Source: Rhodopirellula baltica
Lineage (GTDB): Bacteria > Planctomycetota > Planctomycetia > Pirellulales > Pirellulaceae
NCBI GenBank assembly: GCA_002901265.1
Contig: PPHI01000046.1
Coordinates: forward strand, 30,239-94,238
Length of the DNA: 64,000 nucleotides
Direction: 5' to 3'
Positions 17,703 through 26,186 of the stretch are shown piece by piece. Positions within the stretch are counted from its first letter, which is position 1; every line of letters begins with the position of its first letter. The notes below the pieces were generated by a model. The model had not been told where the DNA came from and ran no database searches. It saw nothing but the letters and a program-made list of their open reading frames with translations. The translations under genes and the position numbers were made by a program.

Positions 17703-17924
17703 ATGTCACGCGAGAACAAACGCAACCAAATGCGAAAGTTCAACCAACGTAAAGGTGAGTTCCAAGAGCCAGGGAGCTGGGGCGAGCACGATCGCTACCG
17801 TGATCGCGATTACCCTCGGCAGAAAAACTGGTCATCGTTTTGCCAGCAAGACGACGACGACCAAGGCAGCTCCTCTTGGGACTTCAAGGAGTCAGGAGAC
17901 GAGAACGAAGAACAGGCCGCGTGA
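17703..17924 (+). CDS. Small highly charged hydrophilic protein
   Basis: A 73-residue protein, basic and Arg/Asn/Gln-rich in its first 30 residues and strongly acidic at the end (QQDDDDQG, ESGDENEEQAA), with several aromatic residues. It has no signal peptide, membrane segment or known domain. An AGGGA element lies 5 bases before the ATG, better than most starts in this window. Composition suggests a disordered nucleic-acid or ribosome-associated protein, but nothing specific can be claimed. It is downstream of the alternating hairpins and faces the M42 peptidase gene tail to tail. Confidence 0.45.
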   Translation: MSRENKRNQMRKFNQRKGEFQEPGSWGEHDRYRDRDYPRQKNWSSFCQQDDDDQGSSSWDFKESGDENEEQAA

Positions 17925-17996
17925 CCTTTAGAATATGCGACTGCGATGGCCACGTTGAGATGACGTGACCATCGTGGTCGAGCTAGCCGCCGATCA

Positions 17997-19028
17997 CTAG
18001 TCGATCAGCAGTCGATTCAACAGCGACATCATCGCTTCGACTGCTGTTCGGTTGGCGGTTTCCGATTGGGTGTGATACGCCGTCGTGGGCAACTGGATGG
18101 TGGTGCCTTGCACCGTCTCACGCAACGCGCTGATCAATCGCCCAAGCTCTGTCCGGCCTAGACTTTGCGGCTTCTCACGAGTCTTGTTGATCGCTTCGAT
18201 GTATTCATCCTTGAAGCAATAACGAATCGACATCTCATCGCAAACGACAGCGATTTGCTTCGTCAGTTTTCGATTGAACTCGCCGTTGGCATCTTTCCAA
18301 CGCAAGACCACATCCTGTTTCCCGACTTCCTTCATGTCAGGAAAGGGGCTGGTGTCGAGCACAATCAGTCGGTCGGTGGATTGATCATGTCGTTGAAACC
18401 ACTCTGCAAGGTATCGCCAACTACGGCCACCTTCTTCGCCAGCGGTAAAGAACGCGGTGCCTTGATAGCCCTGACGAAACAGATCGATCGCCATCGCAAC
18501 GCTAACGACGTTATCCAGCTGAGCCGAAATGGTTTGCTCGGTAACTTGCAAACGGTCAACAAACGAGATCGGAGTTCCCGGCTGCAAAAACTCCAAACCG
18601 TCGAGCTTAAAAATTAGGTTCCGACGGCGGGTACAGATCGAAGCATCGAGAATTTCGGCTTGTCCCAGATAGACGCCTGAACGCGGTGAGTGCGCTTCGA
18701 CTCGCGATCCACGGAAACGACCTGCGATCGTGTCCATGAACTGTTCGGAAATCGAATCGCCATTGAGCTCCCCTCGGTTTCCCGCAATGAAAGCCGCATA
18801 CTGGAATTCATTGGGTCCCGTACACAACAACCCGTTGCGATCGACGTGGGCGGAAACATACCCGCGCGTTGGATTTTTACCGGTCGCAACCAACAGCCCG
18901 AGGTACTGGGTGACTTCGATCGACAAATCTTCAAGTTCGCGTCGGATGATCTGAAAGAACAGATCCTCTAAACCGACCACAGCCGGTTCACGAACCAATT
19001 GACGCAGTAGCGAATAAAAATCTTGCAA
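17997..19028 (-). CDS. M42-family metallo-aminopeptidase-like protein
   Basis: A 343-residue di-metal peptidase of the M42 (TET/glutamyl aminopeptidase) type. The metal ligands and acid/base residues can be placed: His61 and Asp63 in SAHVDRNG, bridging Asp172 in QLDNVV, catalytic Glu198-Glu199 in AGEEGG, Asp225 in LDTSPFPD and His319 in TAYHTQSE. No signal peptide is seen, so it is cytoplasmic. It lies 590 bases upstream of the amidoligase operon on the same strand; it could trim the same peptides, but it more likely forms its own unit. Many planctomycetes have one such gene, so a housekeeping peptide-recycling role is also possible. Confidence 0.82.
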   Translation of the reverse strand: MQDFYSLLRQLVREPAVVGLEDLFFQIIRRELEDLSIEVTQYLGLLVATGKNPTRGYVSAHVDRNGLLCTGPNEFQYAAFIAGNRGELNGDSISEQFMDTIAGRFRGSRVEAHSPRSGVYLGQAEILDASICTRRRNLIFKLDGLEFLQPGTPISFVDRLQVTEQTISAQLDNVVSVAMAIDLFRQGYQGTAFFTAGEEGGRSWRYLAEWFQRHDQSTDRLIVLDTSPFPDMKEVGKQDVVLRWKDANGEFNRKLTKQIAVVCDEMSIRYCFKDEYIEAINKTREKPQSLGRTELGRLISALRETVQGTTIQLPTTAYHTQSETANRTAVEAMMSLLNRLLID

Positions 19029-19063
19029 AACTCGGCACCCTTTTCCAGTCCGTCGCGTTCATG

Positions 19064-20446
19064 CTAAACCAAGCGAGCAAGGAACATCGTAGCCAGTCCG
19101 AGCACCAGGAAAAACCCACACATGTCCGTGACGGTTGTCAGCAGCGGCCCACTTGCGACGGCCGGGTCAAAACCGAACCGCTTGAGCAGCAACGGAACCA
19201 CGCCACCAATCGACACCGCGACCAAGGTGTTGATGCATAAAGCGATCCCCACGACGGCACCAAGGTAAGGATTCCCGTCAAAGACGATCGCAACAATACC
19301 GACCAGGGCCCCCAAGACGCTGCCATTGATCAGCCCCACAACGACCTCCTTCCACCACACCCGGAAAAACTCGTTCGGGCGAATAATCCCAAGCGACAGT
19401 TCCCGCATGCTGACCGCGACAGCTTGGTTTCCGCTGCAGCCGCTCATGTCGCTGATGATGGGCAAAAACACAGCGAGTGCGATCACGCTTTCGAGTGTCT
19501 CTTGGAAGTAGGCGATGACCGCCGCGGCACCAAGGTTTAACACGATGTTGATGCTCAGCCAACTTAATCGGCGGCGTGAACGCAGCCAGACCGGCATGGT
19601 TCGCAGTTCCTCACCGCCGACGATCCCCTGGCTCTTCAAGTAGTCGTTTTCTGCCGCGCGGACCTCTTCGTACTGGACCGCTTCACGATGCAAGACGCCT
19701 TTGAGAACGCCTTGCTCATCAACCACGGGAACGCCCAAGTAGACGTGGCTCTCGAAGAATTCAGCCAGTTCCTCTAGCGTCGCCGTCGTCAAAACGGACA
19801 GTGGATTGGCGATCATGATCTCGCCAAGCTTTCGGTTTCGCTTGACAAACAAAAGGTTTTGCATCGGCAACACCCCGACCAACTTGCCTTCGTCATCGCA
19901 GACATAGGCATAGCGCACATCCAAATCGCTGTAGTGCTCGGCGCCACGATTGATTTCTTCAATGGCCTCGGCAACCGTCATTTCGCTTCGAAACCGAAGC
20001 ATTTCGACGACCATCATCCCGCCGGCAACGTTATCCGAATAGGCAGTCAGCTCGCGGACACTATCCGCGTCCTGCTGTGGCAATTCCTGCAGAATCGCCT
20101 CGGCATCTTTCTCGGGCAAGTCACCGATCAAGTCTGCCTGTTCATCGATCGGTAACTCTTGCAGAATCGACGCAGCGGCAGGCGTCTCCAGAAGCGAGAT
20201 CATCCGCGCCGCTTCGCTTTCGTTGAGGTGCCCGATCAGCTCGGCGGCGTCCTCCGCGGGGAGTCGCTGCAGTACGTTGGCCTCGGCTTCGTCTTCCATG
20301 TGGGAAAAGACGAACGCTTGCTCGGCAACTGTCATCGTATTGAGCAGTGCCGAGAGTTCTTCCACGGTTCCGTCTTCGGCGACGCGCACCACCTCTTCCC
20401 AAGGCCGTTTGACGTCCGCGCTGGATTCGATGGTGGTGTCATTCAT
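19064..20446 (-). CDS. mgtE: Magnesium transporter MgtE
   Basis: A 460-residue Mg2+ channel/transporter with the standard order: MgtE N-domain of helical repeats (about 20-130, repeating LPAEDAAELI and LPEKDAEAIL-like units), two CBS domains (about 140-260) and five membrane segments (about 285-460). The conserved channel motif FDPAVASGPLLTT and the following VTDMCGFF are present. The N- and CBS domains act as Mg2+ sensors that close the pore at high internal Mg2+. It is transcribed alone; about 160 bases separate it from the small gene upstream. No magnesium riboswitch was recognised there. Confidence 0.94.
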   Translation of the reverse strand: MNDTTIESSADVKRPWEEVVRVAEDGTVEELSALLNTMTVAEQAFVFSHMEDEAEANVLQRLPAEDAAELIGHLNESEAARMISLLETPAAASILQELPIDEQADLIGDLPEKDAEAILQELPQQDADSVRELTAYSDNVAGGMMVVEMLRFRSEMTVAEAIEEINRGAEHYSDLDVRYAYVCDDEGKLVGVLPMQNLLFVKRNRKLGEIMIANPLSVLTTATLEELAEFFESHVYLGVPVVDEQGVLKGVLHREAVQYEEVRAAENDYLKSQGIVGGEELRTMPVWLRSRRRLSWLSINIVLNLGAAAVIAYFQETLESVIALAVFLPIISDMSGCSGNQAVAVSMRELSLGIIRPNEFFRVWWKEVVVGLINGSVLGALVGIVAIVFDGNPYLGAVVGIALCINTLVAVSIGGVVPLLLKRFGFDPAVASGPLLTTVTDMCGFFLVLGLATMFLARLV

Positions 20447-20605
20447 GGTGCAAATCTCGGTCAGCAGTGAATCCCCAAGCCAGTGAGGCCCAAAAACAAA
20501 ATCAGCCGACTTCGAGAAATCAAAGCCGGCTATTCGGTGGCTTGGAAGCGATGGAAAGAGTTTTGGTCGTCTGGAAAAAACGTTACCGCGTTCCCAGGCA
20601 CATTC

Positions 20606-21007
20606 CTAGGGCATTTTTCCGGTGTGGGTAATCGCCCCCCTTGAAGCCGGATGGCGAGGGTATTTCTCCTCAATCGCATCCCCCGCACTGCGCAGTCGCA
20701 CTGCTTGGTCCATTTCGCCGTTGGACTCGGCAAGACAGGCAAGCTGCCAGAACTCACTCGCTTTACGGGCGTCGTCTTCTAAAGCCTGCAGCCATTTGGC
20801 CGCATCTCGCCATTGCTCCGCCTCTTGCCCCCGCGTCGCACTCGCGGCCAGCATCGCTTGGCGGCTTCGAATCCCTTTCAAATTTAGCTTGAGAGGACCA
20901 AATTCGGTCTCCCAATCGCAACCCGTCCAATTGCCGTTCACATCCGTCTGCGCCACTGAAGGCTGGCTACAAGTGGAGACAGGTGCGAGCGCAAATTTGG
21001 GGTTCAT
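20606..21007 (-). CDS. Small hypothetical protein, helical
   Basis: About 133 residues starting MNPKFALAP. After a Ser/Thr/Cys-containing start it has GCDWETEFGPLKLNLKGI, then a long Ala/Glu/Arg helix-forming region (RQAMLAASATRGQEAEQWRD, KWLQALEDDARKAS). Composition is far more protein-like than the overlapping + strand frames, which are Ser/Arg shadows. The frame is open to an ATG at 21094; starts at 21025 and 21007 are alternatives and none has a good ribosome binding site. No family is recognised. It may be co-transcribed with mgtE. Confidence 0.4.
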   Translation of the reverse strand: MNPKFALAPVSTCSQPSVAQTDVNGNWTGCDWETEFGPLKLNLKGIRSRQAMLAASATRGQEAEQWRDAAKWLQALEDDARKASEFWQLACLAESNGEMDQAVRLRSAGDAIEEKYPRHPASRGAITHTGKMP

Positions 21008-21023
21008 AAACAGGAGAAACCGC

Positions 21024-21089
21024 ATGGGAAACGGTGACATAAAAGTTAAACTTGAACGCGACAGGAAAGGTCGACTGAAAGTTGTGTAA
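21024..21089 (+). CDS. Possible 21-codon micro-ORF with strong ribosome binding site
   Basis: ATG at 21024 is preceded by AGGAG with a 7-base spacer, the best Shine-Dalgarno element noticed in the window, and the frame ends at TAA 21087. The product MGNGDIKVKLERDRKGRLKVV (21 residues; basic, 9 of 21 charged) has an MGxGD start like ribosomal protein bTHX but then diverges, so I do not assign it. It overlaps the antisense hypothetical frame and lies 130 bases before the histidine kinase gene. Confidence 0.25.
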   Translation: MGNGDIKVKLERDRKGRLKVV

Positions 21090-21222
21090 TGCAAACTCCA
21101 TACCCAAGATCACAATCGGCTCTCGAAAGGCTGACAAAACCCGTTCGGGTCTCAACCGGGGCTGCAGCTAAACGGTCAAGTAATCGCCTGTCCGTTGGAC
21201 GACGTCGCGGCACAGCATTCGA

Positions 21223-22941
21223 ATGATTCAAAAATTCGTTTTCCCAGGGTCGCTCCTGCTGACCATCCTCTATTCATTCAGTTCGCTTTGGATAGGACTG
21301 GATCGAATCGAGCGAGTCAAGGACTTAGAAAGTCAACTCGAACACAGTCGCGAGTTTCGTCGGTCAATCAACCGGTTTCAACTTTCGTTGCTTGAAGCGT
21401 CAGCACAGGCGTGGCGGTACTACGTTTCGAATGTTGACTCACACCGTCTGGTCGCTTTGGATCGTATCGAGAGGACACGGCAACTCGCGTTGGAAATGAC
21501 CGTCGCGGGAAATGCCGCCGCGATTCAAAAATCGCTACCGTTTGACAACGACGATGTCGCCGAGGCGATTGACGAAGTGCAATCGATCGTGACTGATCCA
21601 CGAATGATACTCCCAGAATCATCGGACGAACCGCCGATCTCGTCACTGCAACAACTGCAAGCCCAGCTCCAATCATTGATCGGCGAAGTCGATCGCTTTA
21701 ACGCGCAATCGCTTGTGTCGCTCAACCAAGATCGACAGATGATCCGATCGCTTTTGGTCTATGGGCAACTTGTGACACTCGGGCTGCTAGCCCTGATTTA
21801 TCTCTCACGGCGTGCGGAAAAGTCGTTGCGTAGTGAGGCGGATCGTCATGAACGTCGCTATGCCACGCTCCTGTCAGAGTTGCCGGACGCGATTCACGTC
21901 CAAGACGAGTCTGGTCGAGTGCTGTTTTGGAACGCCGGTGCTGAGCGTTTATTCGGTTATACCGCTAATGAAATACTCGGTCAGAACGCCGACGAAGTGC
22001 TCGGCGTGACATCCGGTGAAACCTGCCACGTCTCGCAGCATGCCAACACGCCCGGCAACGATGCCAGCTGGAACGGAGAACTCCGAGTCCAAGACGCTGA
22101 CGGAAATCAGTTGCTGATTGAACGACACCTGACGCGAATCATGGCGGGCAATCGCTGCGAAGGAGTCGTCGTATTGGACCTCGACCGTGAGCAACAAAAC
22201 CAGACTCAGTTGGTCGACCGCCGACGTCAACGCCTAGAATCGCTGGGAACCCTATCAAGCGGCATCGCGCACGACTTGAACAATCTGTTGACGCCGATTT
22301 TGATGAGCAGCCAGATGCTGCAACGCGAAGACCCAAAAATCAACCGCGGCGCGTTGCTGGAAACCATTCAGCAAGCCGCGACGCGTGGTGCCGGTCTGAT
22401 CGCGCAATTGCTAACGTTTGCCCGCGGCGGTGAAGGTACACCCGTCGACCTGGATATCGCTCCTGTCCTAAAAGATATGGCAACGATTTTGCAGCGAACA
22501 CTGAAGAGCAACATTCGGTTGGAAATGTCAGTTCCAGACGCGCTGCCGCTGATCCGTGCCGACGAAACCGAAATCGGCCAACTGGTGATGAACTTGGCAA
22601 TCAACGCGCGTGACGCGATGCCAGAAGGCGGAACACTGACGTTGCGTGCCGCACCCATTCACCTTGACGAGGAACGACTGTTTTCCTTTACCCAACTTTC
22701 CCCCGGCGATTACGTCAAACTCGAAATTGCCGATTCGGGCTGTGGCATCCCGGTTGACCTTCGCGATCGAATCTTCGAACCATTTTTCTCAACCAAACCG
22801 CGCGGCCAAGGCACCGGACTCGGCCTATCAACCTCGCTTGGTATCATCAAAAGCCATCGCGGTGCCGTCGAAGTCCAATCCGAAATCGGCGAAGGAACAA
22901 CCCTTGCGGTTTTCCTGCCTACCAACACCCCAAACAACTGA
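21223..22941 (+). CDS. NtrB-like membrane sensor histidine kinase with PAS domain
   Basis: A 572-residue kinase. Membrane segments near residues 5-25 and 170-190 enclose an external helical sensor of about 145 residues (CHASE3-like), then a PAS domain (about 210-325: LPDAIHVQDESGRVLFWN), the HisKA box LGTLSSGIAHDLNNLL with the phosphorylated His at about 349, and HATPase boxes NLAINARDAMPEGG (N box), DSGCGIP (G1) and GTGLGLS (G2). It autophosphorylates and passes the phosphate to the sigma-54 regulator encoded 11 bases downstream. The ligand of the external domain cannot be told from sequence. Confidence 0.9.
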   Translation: MIQKFVFPGSLLLTILYSFSSLWIGLDRIERVKDLESQLEHSREFRRSINRFQLSLLEASAQAWRYYVSNVDSHRLVALDRIERTRQLALEMTVAGNAAAIQKSLPFDNDDVAEAIDEVQSIVTDPRMILPESSDEPPISSLQQLQAQLQSLIGEVDRFNAQSLVSLNQDRQMIRSLLVYGQLVTLGLLALIYLSRRAEKSLRSEADRHERRYATLLSELPDAIHVQDESGRVLFWNAGAERLFGYTANEILGQNADEVLGVTSGETCHVSQHANTPGNDASWNGELRVQDADGNQLLIERHLTRIMAGNRCEGVVVLDLDREQQNQTQLVDRRRQRLESLGTLSSGIAHDLNNLLTPILMSSQMLQREDPKINRGALLETIQQAATRGAGLIAQLLTFARGGEGTPVDLDIAPVLKDMATILQRTLKSNIRLEMSVPDALPLIRADETEIGQLVMNLAINARDAMPEGGTLTLRAAPIHLDEERLFSFTQLSPGDYVKLEIADSGCGIPVDLRDRIFEPFFSTKPRGQGTGLGLSTSLGIIKSHRGAVEVQSEIGEGTTLAVFLPTNTPNN

Positions 22942-22952
22942 CCGTCAACTCC

Positions 22953-24395
22953 GTGAACGTTCCGACTCTGCTTGTTATTGACGACGATCCGCTGATCTTG
23001 CAGTGCATGCAATTGTGCTTGCCCGAACCGGAGTACCGCGTCATCACCGCCAACAACGCTCGCGAAGGTATCGATCTGTTTAGAACCTCGCACCCAGACG
23101 CGGTGCTATGCGACATTCAATTGCCGGACCGCTCCGGTTTGGCAGTTGCAAGCGAGCTGCATGAAATCGATCGACGCACCCCGGTCATTTTGGTCACCGG
23201 ACACGGAACTGCCGAGACGGCAATCACCGCGATGAGCAATGGCGCGTTCGACTACGTCACCAAACCTTTTCAACCCGATGACATTTTGCCCTTGATCGAT
23301 TCGGCGCTCGAAACCGGGCGTATGGCGAAGCGTCCCGCGATTCTGCCAGGTGATTTGGTCGGCAAAACACGCACTCAAGATGGCGCCGGAGATTCGATCC
23401 TCGGAAAGTGTGGATCGATGGTCGAAGTGTTTCGCTCGATCGGACGGGTGGCGTCTCGTGACGTAACGGTTTTGATTCTGGGTGAAACCGGTACAGGAAA
23501 AGAGGTTGTCGCACGGGCGATTTACCAACACAGCGCACGGCACCACCAGATCTTTCATGCGATCAACTGCGCGGCGATTCCAGAGAACTTGCTGGAAAGC
23601 GAATTGTTCGGACACGAAAAAGGTGCATTCACTGGCGCCGATCAACGGCGCATCGGCAAGTTCGAGGTCTGCGACAAGGGCACGCTGTTCTTGGACGAAA
23701 TCGGTGACATGTCACCGGTCATGCAAACCAAACTCCTTCGTGTCCTGCAAGAGAAGGAGTTCGAGCGAGTTGGCGGGTCCCATCCGATCAAAACCGACGT
23801 GCGTATTATCGCAGCAACGAACAGGAACCTGCATGCCGCTATCGCCGAAGGCAGTTTCCGCAGCGACCTTTACTATCGGTTGAATGAGTTCACGATTAAC
23901 CTGCCTGCGCTACGTGACCGCGGCGATGACTTACCCCTGATGGTCGAGCACTTTTTCCGTAGCTTTGCCCGCCAGTTGGAAAAAGATTACCTGTCGATCG
24001 CACCGGAAACGATGCAATTGCTTGTCGACTACGACTGGCCCGGCAATGTCCGTGAACTGCAAGGCGCGATTAAGCAAACCTTGCTGAAAGCGAGCGGCCC
24101 AGTCATCGTGCCTTCTTTCTTGCCAGCGACGTTACAGCCAGGCGATCGGCGAACCGACAAACCGCTTGCACCATTCACGGAGTCCTGGCGAGAAGGCGTG
24201 GTGGCCGAAATCGAAAGCAAGATACAAGCGGGCTCACACTCGATCAGCAACGAAATCCACGATGAGATTGACCGTCTGCTTGTGACCTGCGTGCTCAAGG
24301 CATGTGGCGGTAACCTGAGCGAAACGAGCCTGCGTCTTGGAATCAGCCGACCGACGCTAAGAACACGAATGCGTCAGCTGGGAATGACGAGCTAG
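22953..24395 (+). CDS. NtrC-family sigma-54-dependent response regulator
   Basis: A 480-residue activator with receiver domain 1-120 (phospho-acceptor Asp54 in LCDIQLP, Lys104 in VTKP), AAA+ domain about 150-385 and a Fis-type helix-turn-helix at the end (NLSETSLRLGISRPTLRTRM). The Walker A GETGTGKE (177-184) and the sigma-54 contact loop GAFTGA (224-229) are both intact, so it should activate RpoN promoters after phosphorylation. GTG start at 22953, 11 bases after the kinase stop. The target genes are unknown; no convincing -24/-12 site was seen in this window. Confidence 0.93.
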   Translation: MNVPTLLVIDDDPLILQCMQLCLPEPEYRVITANNAREGIDLFRTSHPDAVLCDIQLPDRSGLAVASELHEIDRRTPVILVTGHGTAETAITAMSNGAFDYVTKPFQPDDILPLIDSALETGRMAKRPAILPGDLVGKTRTQDGAGDSILGKCGSMVEVFRSIGRVASRDVTVLILGETGTGKEVVARAIYQHSARHHQIFHAINCAAIPENLLESELFGHEKGAFTGADQRRIGKFEVCDKGTLFLDEIGDMSPVMQTKLLRVLQEKEFERVGGSHPIKTDVRIIAATNRNLHAAIAEGSFRSDLYYRLNEFTINLPALRDRGDDLPLMVEHFFRSFARQLEKDYLSIAPETMQLLVDYDWPGNVRELQGAIKQTLLKASGPVIVPSFLPATLQPGDRRTDKPLAPFTESWREGVVAEIESKIQAGSHSISNEIHDEIDRLLVTCVLKACGGNLSETSLRLGISRPTLRTRMRQLGMTS

Positions 24396-24399
24396 CGTT

Positions 24400-25887
24400 C
24401 TAGAAACAAACCGCTCGGTCACCCGACTCCATGTGCTCCAGTCCTGATCGATCGGTCGCAACCGCCACCGCTTGCGACCCACGCACCGATTGAATCAGCA
24501 AGTGACCGACGAGGCGTTCGCCGGTAAGGTACGAATGATAAACGGTCACGGAGGCACCAACACGAAGCGGCTGCCCACTTCGCAAAGCCACTTTACCAGT
24601 TCGATGGTCAACGCCAACGACCAATGCTTGTGACTGTTTTGGGCTCACCGATTGCTGCTGAGTTGGTGATTCGGGCACAGATACCGCTTGCGGCTTGATC
24701 GGCAGAGCAACGGGCCGCGGACGCGGTGCCAACTTGGGTGCCTGCGGTTCGACTGCACTCGACGCTGCGGCAGGTGCGTCATCGAGCGAGAACTCGACTT
24801 CGTTCTCGATAGCGGAGACGGGTGAAATCGTTACCGGGCGAATGGCCATCCCGCCAATCATCCGAACGGTGCCGACTTCCACACCTTTCGCTGCGGAGTC
24901 TGCGTTTGTTGTTGGCGTCTGGTTGACAGCGACGGCCGATGAGACACTCGGATTTGAAGTCTTTTGCTGAGCGGAATCCAGAATCATGGGCATCGGACGA
25001 AGCGACTGTGACGAGCTTTCTCGCGATTCGTCGGTCGACGCGGGATAGTGACTTGGCGAAATCAGCTCGTCTTGATCCGAACTCGGATTCAGGACGTAGG
25101 TTTTTCCGTTACCGCCAAGAACAGTGGTTTCGGATTCGAGTTGCATCTCGACACCCGACCCTTCACCTTCAATCGCTTCCTCTTCGTCGTCGTCTTCTGT
25201 TTCACCCTGAATCGGTACAGGAACCTCTGGCAATTGCTCGGGCACGTCTTCTTCGATCGGCCCGGTCGCTCGGTTCGGGCAACACGCGCAAAGTGCCTTT
25301 TTCGCTGCATCACGAACTTCGGCGCTCGGTTCCAGCATACAGCCGCTGTCGTCACGCTCGTAAGCGATTTCGCTCAAGCGTTTCGTAACCGCCTCGCTGC
25401 AGCAAGAAGTCGATCCGCAAGACTTGCAGCACTCTCCGTTGGCAGTGTCCCCGATCGCTTCGATTGCCGCCAAGCGAACATCTGGAGTGCAATCGTCCAT
25501 CGCGGCGAGCAAGGCTTTGGTGATTTTGCCTTCCTTGTCATAGCAACCACAGCCCATGCTGGCCAAGAACTTGATCGCTTTGATCTTCTGCATCTTCAAA
25601 TCTTCGGCTTGCTTAATTTCAGCAGCCGCTTTGATTGCAGGATTATCCGATTCCAAGTTCGCCGGGTCGCCGATTCGTTTTACCGGCGGCTTGCGTTCCA
25701 ACCCGGGAAAATTTCCGTGACGGTTCACGGTGACATCACGGATCTTTTGGATCCCTTGGGGGATGCCCATAAATCGCCAAATGGTTGGCGTTGGCGGTGC
25801 CGCAGCGGGGGCCTGTGCGTTCGAGATCGTTGCCGAGGATGCGAGCAGGGCAACCAGCGATAGCCGTTGGATCTGTTTTTTATTCAC
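24400..25887 (-). CDS. Exported Cys-rich HEAT-like protein
   Basis: About 495 residues from a GTG start at 25887 that places a signal peptide (KKQIQRLSLVALLASSATIS, cut near NAQA) at the N-terminus; the frame is open to 26019 but that start would bury the signal. Residues about 110-220 contain helical HEAT-like repeats (TPDVRLAAIEAIGDTA, SAEVRDAAKKALCACCP) interrupted by Cys clusters (MGCGCYD, ECCKSCGSTSCCSE). A long acidic, Pro/Ser-rich disordered middle follows. The last 90 residues form a beta-rich domain (VVGVDHRTGKVALRSGQPLR) resembling a small outer-membrane or cell-wall module. Function unknown; it recalls planctomycete surface proteins. It ends 4 bases from the response regulator gene. 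Confidence 0.7.
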   Translation of the reverse strand: MNKKQIQRLSLVALLASSATISNAQAPAAAPPTPTIWRFMGIPQGIQKIRDVTVNRHGNFPGLERKPPVKRIGDPANLESDNPAIKAAAEIKQAEDLKMQKIKAIKFLASMGCGCYDKEGKITKALLAAMDDCTPDVRLAAIEAIGDTANGECCKSCGSTSCCSEAVTKRLSEIAYERDDSGCMLEPSAEVRDAAKKALCACCPNRATGPIEEDVPEQLPEVPVPIQGETEDDDEEEAIEGEGSGVEMQLESETTVLGGNGKTYVLNPSSDQDELISPSHYPASTDESRESSSQSLRPMPMILDSAQQKTSNPSVSSAVAVNQTPTTNADSAAKGVEVGTVRMIGGMAIRPVTISPVSAIENEVEFSLDDAPAAASSAVEPQAPKLAPRPRPVALPIKPQAVSVPESPTQQQSVSPKQSQALVVGVDHRTGKVALRSGQPLRVGASVTVYHSYLTGERLVGHLLIQSVRGSQAVAVATDRSGLEHMESGDRAVCF

Positions 25888-26186
25888 GGCGCATTCCGTT
25901 GCGTGATTTGCGTTAGTGCGAGGCAAAAGGGCCATCCAATGTTTGCCACCGCCGAATCGTTGGGTGTGTTGTACCCGTTCGGTAACATCGGCAATTGGAA
26001 AGGCGAAGTTCATGGGCAAACCCCCAAGACATCAACTTCCCCCCCGCTTTTTCGCCTGACTTGTCAAAAAATGCCGGTTGCTCCACCAAATCGGGTCAAG
26101 TAGCCGTGTCGCATTGCCCGATTTGTCCGTCTCCACCGGCCCGTTGCGAAACATGCAGTTTCACGCTTTGTGGCGCTACACCGCAT

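Noticed and set aside
20622..21089. 155-codon + strand frame opposite the helical hypothetical protein
   Set aside because: Ser/Arg/Ala-biased composition typical of a shadow; only its last 21 codons, with their own ribosome binding site, are kept as a weak candidate.
22953..24395. Search for -24/-12 sigma-54 promoters
   Set aside because: GG-N10-GC-like matches were seen by chance only; none with good TGGC and TTGC elements at correct spacing upstream of a gene.
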